DNA of 5,739 nucleotides, from positions 1 through 5,739 of the forward strand of contig JAISQX010000096.1 in the NCBI GenBank assembly GCA_031273965.1, written 5' to 3'. Source of the DNA: Clostridiales bacterium. GTDB taxonomy: Bacteria; Bacillota; Clostridia; Christensenellales; JAISNN01. Made by a program: the position numbers and the translations under genes. A model generated the notes under the pieces. It saw only the letters and a list, made by a program, of their open reading frames with translations, did not search any database and was not told the origin of the DNA. Positions 5,144 to 5,739 of the stretch are shown one piece after another (position 1 is the first letter of the stretch; each line of letters opens with the position of its first letter).

Positions 5144-5226
5144 AAAAAAGTTTTTAGCGTTTGCCACGTTGGTCGTATGGCATAGCGTTAAAGCAATGCA
5201 ATATTAAAAATGAAAAAAGTTTTTAG
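5144..5226. repeat. 14-bp direct repeat at and after the nucleotidyltransferase stop codon
   Basis: AAAAAAGTTTTTAG occurs at 5144-5157 and again at 5213-5226, 69 bp apart. The right-hand copy overlaps the minus-strand stop codon (5225-5223). Between them is a short inverted repeat, TGCCA/TGGCA (5162-5166 with 5178-5182), and an 11-mer, CGTATGGCATA (5174-5184), that also occurs at 4909-4919. This may be a small duplication after the gene's 3' end. No convincing terminator is seen here. Confidence 0.45.
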
Positions 5227-5739
5227 ATGTGATAGTAACGTTCCATGTGGTTTGCGACGAAGTAATTGGTAGAATAATATGACGCCAAACTGCCGATGTC
5301 GGACCAAAAGCAATCGGTCTTGTAGGCGTAAAGACCGTTTCCGACAAGACGCGGGAGAATATCTCTGCCAAAATCACAAAATCCGTTCGGAATTATGTCC
5401 GTAACGCGCCGATTTATCAGGTATATTCCCGTATTTATTAGACCGGGACGGTTGTCCTCCGGTTTTTCAACGAAGCGAAGTATTTTGCCGTTAGGCTCTT
5501 TTTGCAATACTCCAAATCCCGAAGTGTTTTCACAATGCTTGCATGCCAGCGTAAACAAGGCGTTCTTTTTGAAATGATAATCGGTAAAAGCTTCAAGATC
5601 TATGTCCGTGAAAGAATCTCCGCTCATAACCAGAAAATCGTCGCCGAGGAAATCCGCCGCATTTTTAACGCTTCCGGCGGTGCCGAGAGGAGTAGACTCT
5701 ATAAAATACGTCAATCGCACTCCGAAGCTTTCTCCGCTT
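5223..5739 (-). CDS. Sugar-phosphate nucleotidyltransferase, C-terminal part (cut by window edge)
   Basis: About 172 in-frame residues are visible; the reading frame is open to the right edge, so the N-terminus with the usual GGxGTRLRPLT nucleotide loop lies outside. The GTG at 5720 is internal, because the codons before it continue a family-like sequence (SGESFGVRLTYF). Recognisable segments are PLGTAGSV (substrate/nucleotide region), VMSGDSFTDIDL (the GD metal/nucleotide motif), GFGVL, VEKPE (conserved lysine), LINTGIYLI, and the closing WSDIGSLASYY. These fit mannose-1-phosphate guanylyltransferase or glucose-1-phosphate nucleotidyltransferase enzymes that make NDP-sugars for glycans. The specificity cannot be read from this part. 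The protein stops about 18 residues after DIGS, so it has no left-handed beta-helix or phosphomutase extension. Total length would be near 235 residues if the missing part is of normal size. Confidence 0.88.
   Translation of the reverse strand, partial: SGESFGVRLTYFIESTPLGTAGSVKNAADFLGDDFLVMSGDSFTDIDLEAFTDYHFKKNALFTLACKHCENTSGFGVLQKEPNGKILRFVEKPEDNRPGLINTGIYLINRRVTDIIPNGFCDFGRDILPRLVGNGLYAYKTDCFWSDIGSLASYYSTNYFVANHMERYYHI

Noticed and set aside
5162..5182. TGCCA/TGGCA hairpin as terminator of the nucleotidyltransferase gene
   Set aside because: Only a 5-bp stem with an 11-nt loop, and the minus-strand T run begins about ten bases later, too far for an intrinsic terminator.

Overview
The window comes from a moderately AT-rich bacterium. 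It has strong purine-rich ribosome binding sites (AGGAG types), near-consensus sigma-A/sigma-70 promoters with 17-bp spacers, and clear intrinsic terminators. The compact ACT-domain SerA that follows SerC resembles forms known from anaerobic Clostridia-like and Bacteroidetes-like lineages. A Clostridia-like Firmicute is my best guess, but nothing here fixes the taxon.

Layout: (1) 1-300: a plus-strand terminator of an unseen upstream gene, then the aquaporin upstream region with overlapping operator-like palindromes. (2) 301-990 (+): an AqpZ-type water channel. (3) 991-1336: a noncoding stretch with a long palindrome, a near-consensus promoter, and a greA leader that can fold as a pseudoknot. 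(4) 1337-1810 (+): greA. (5) 1811-2420: a convergent intergenic region. It holds two copies of a ~178-bp palindromic, MITE-like element in inverted orientation. They flank a 218-bp core carrying terminators for both sides. (6) 2421-4693 (-): a serC-serA operon, transcribed serC first from a promoter at 4736-4764. (7) 4694-5222: a noncoding region with a GC-rich block whose wobble pairs favour a minus-strand structured RNA. (8) 5223-5739 (-): the C-terminal part of a sugar-phosphate nucleotidyltransferase, cut by the window edge.

SerC and SerA carry out two adjacent steps of phosphoserine synthesis (3-phosphoglycerate to 3-phosphohydroxypyruvate by SerA, then to phosphoserine by SerC). The phosphatase step is not encoded here. 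The aquaporin, greA and nucleotidyltransferase are unrelated housekeeping or envelope functions. The protein-coding content is ordinary. The points of interest are noncoding: each MITE-like copy lies between a gene and its terminator and in the same sense relative to that gene's transcript; the greA leader; and the structured block at 4948-5121. No CRISPR array, tRNA, rRNA, transposase gene or recognisable defence system is present.
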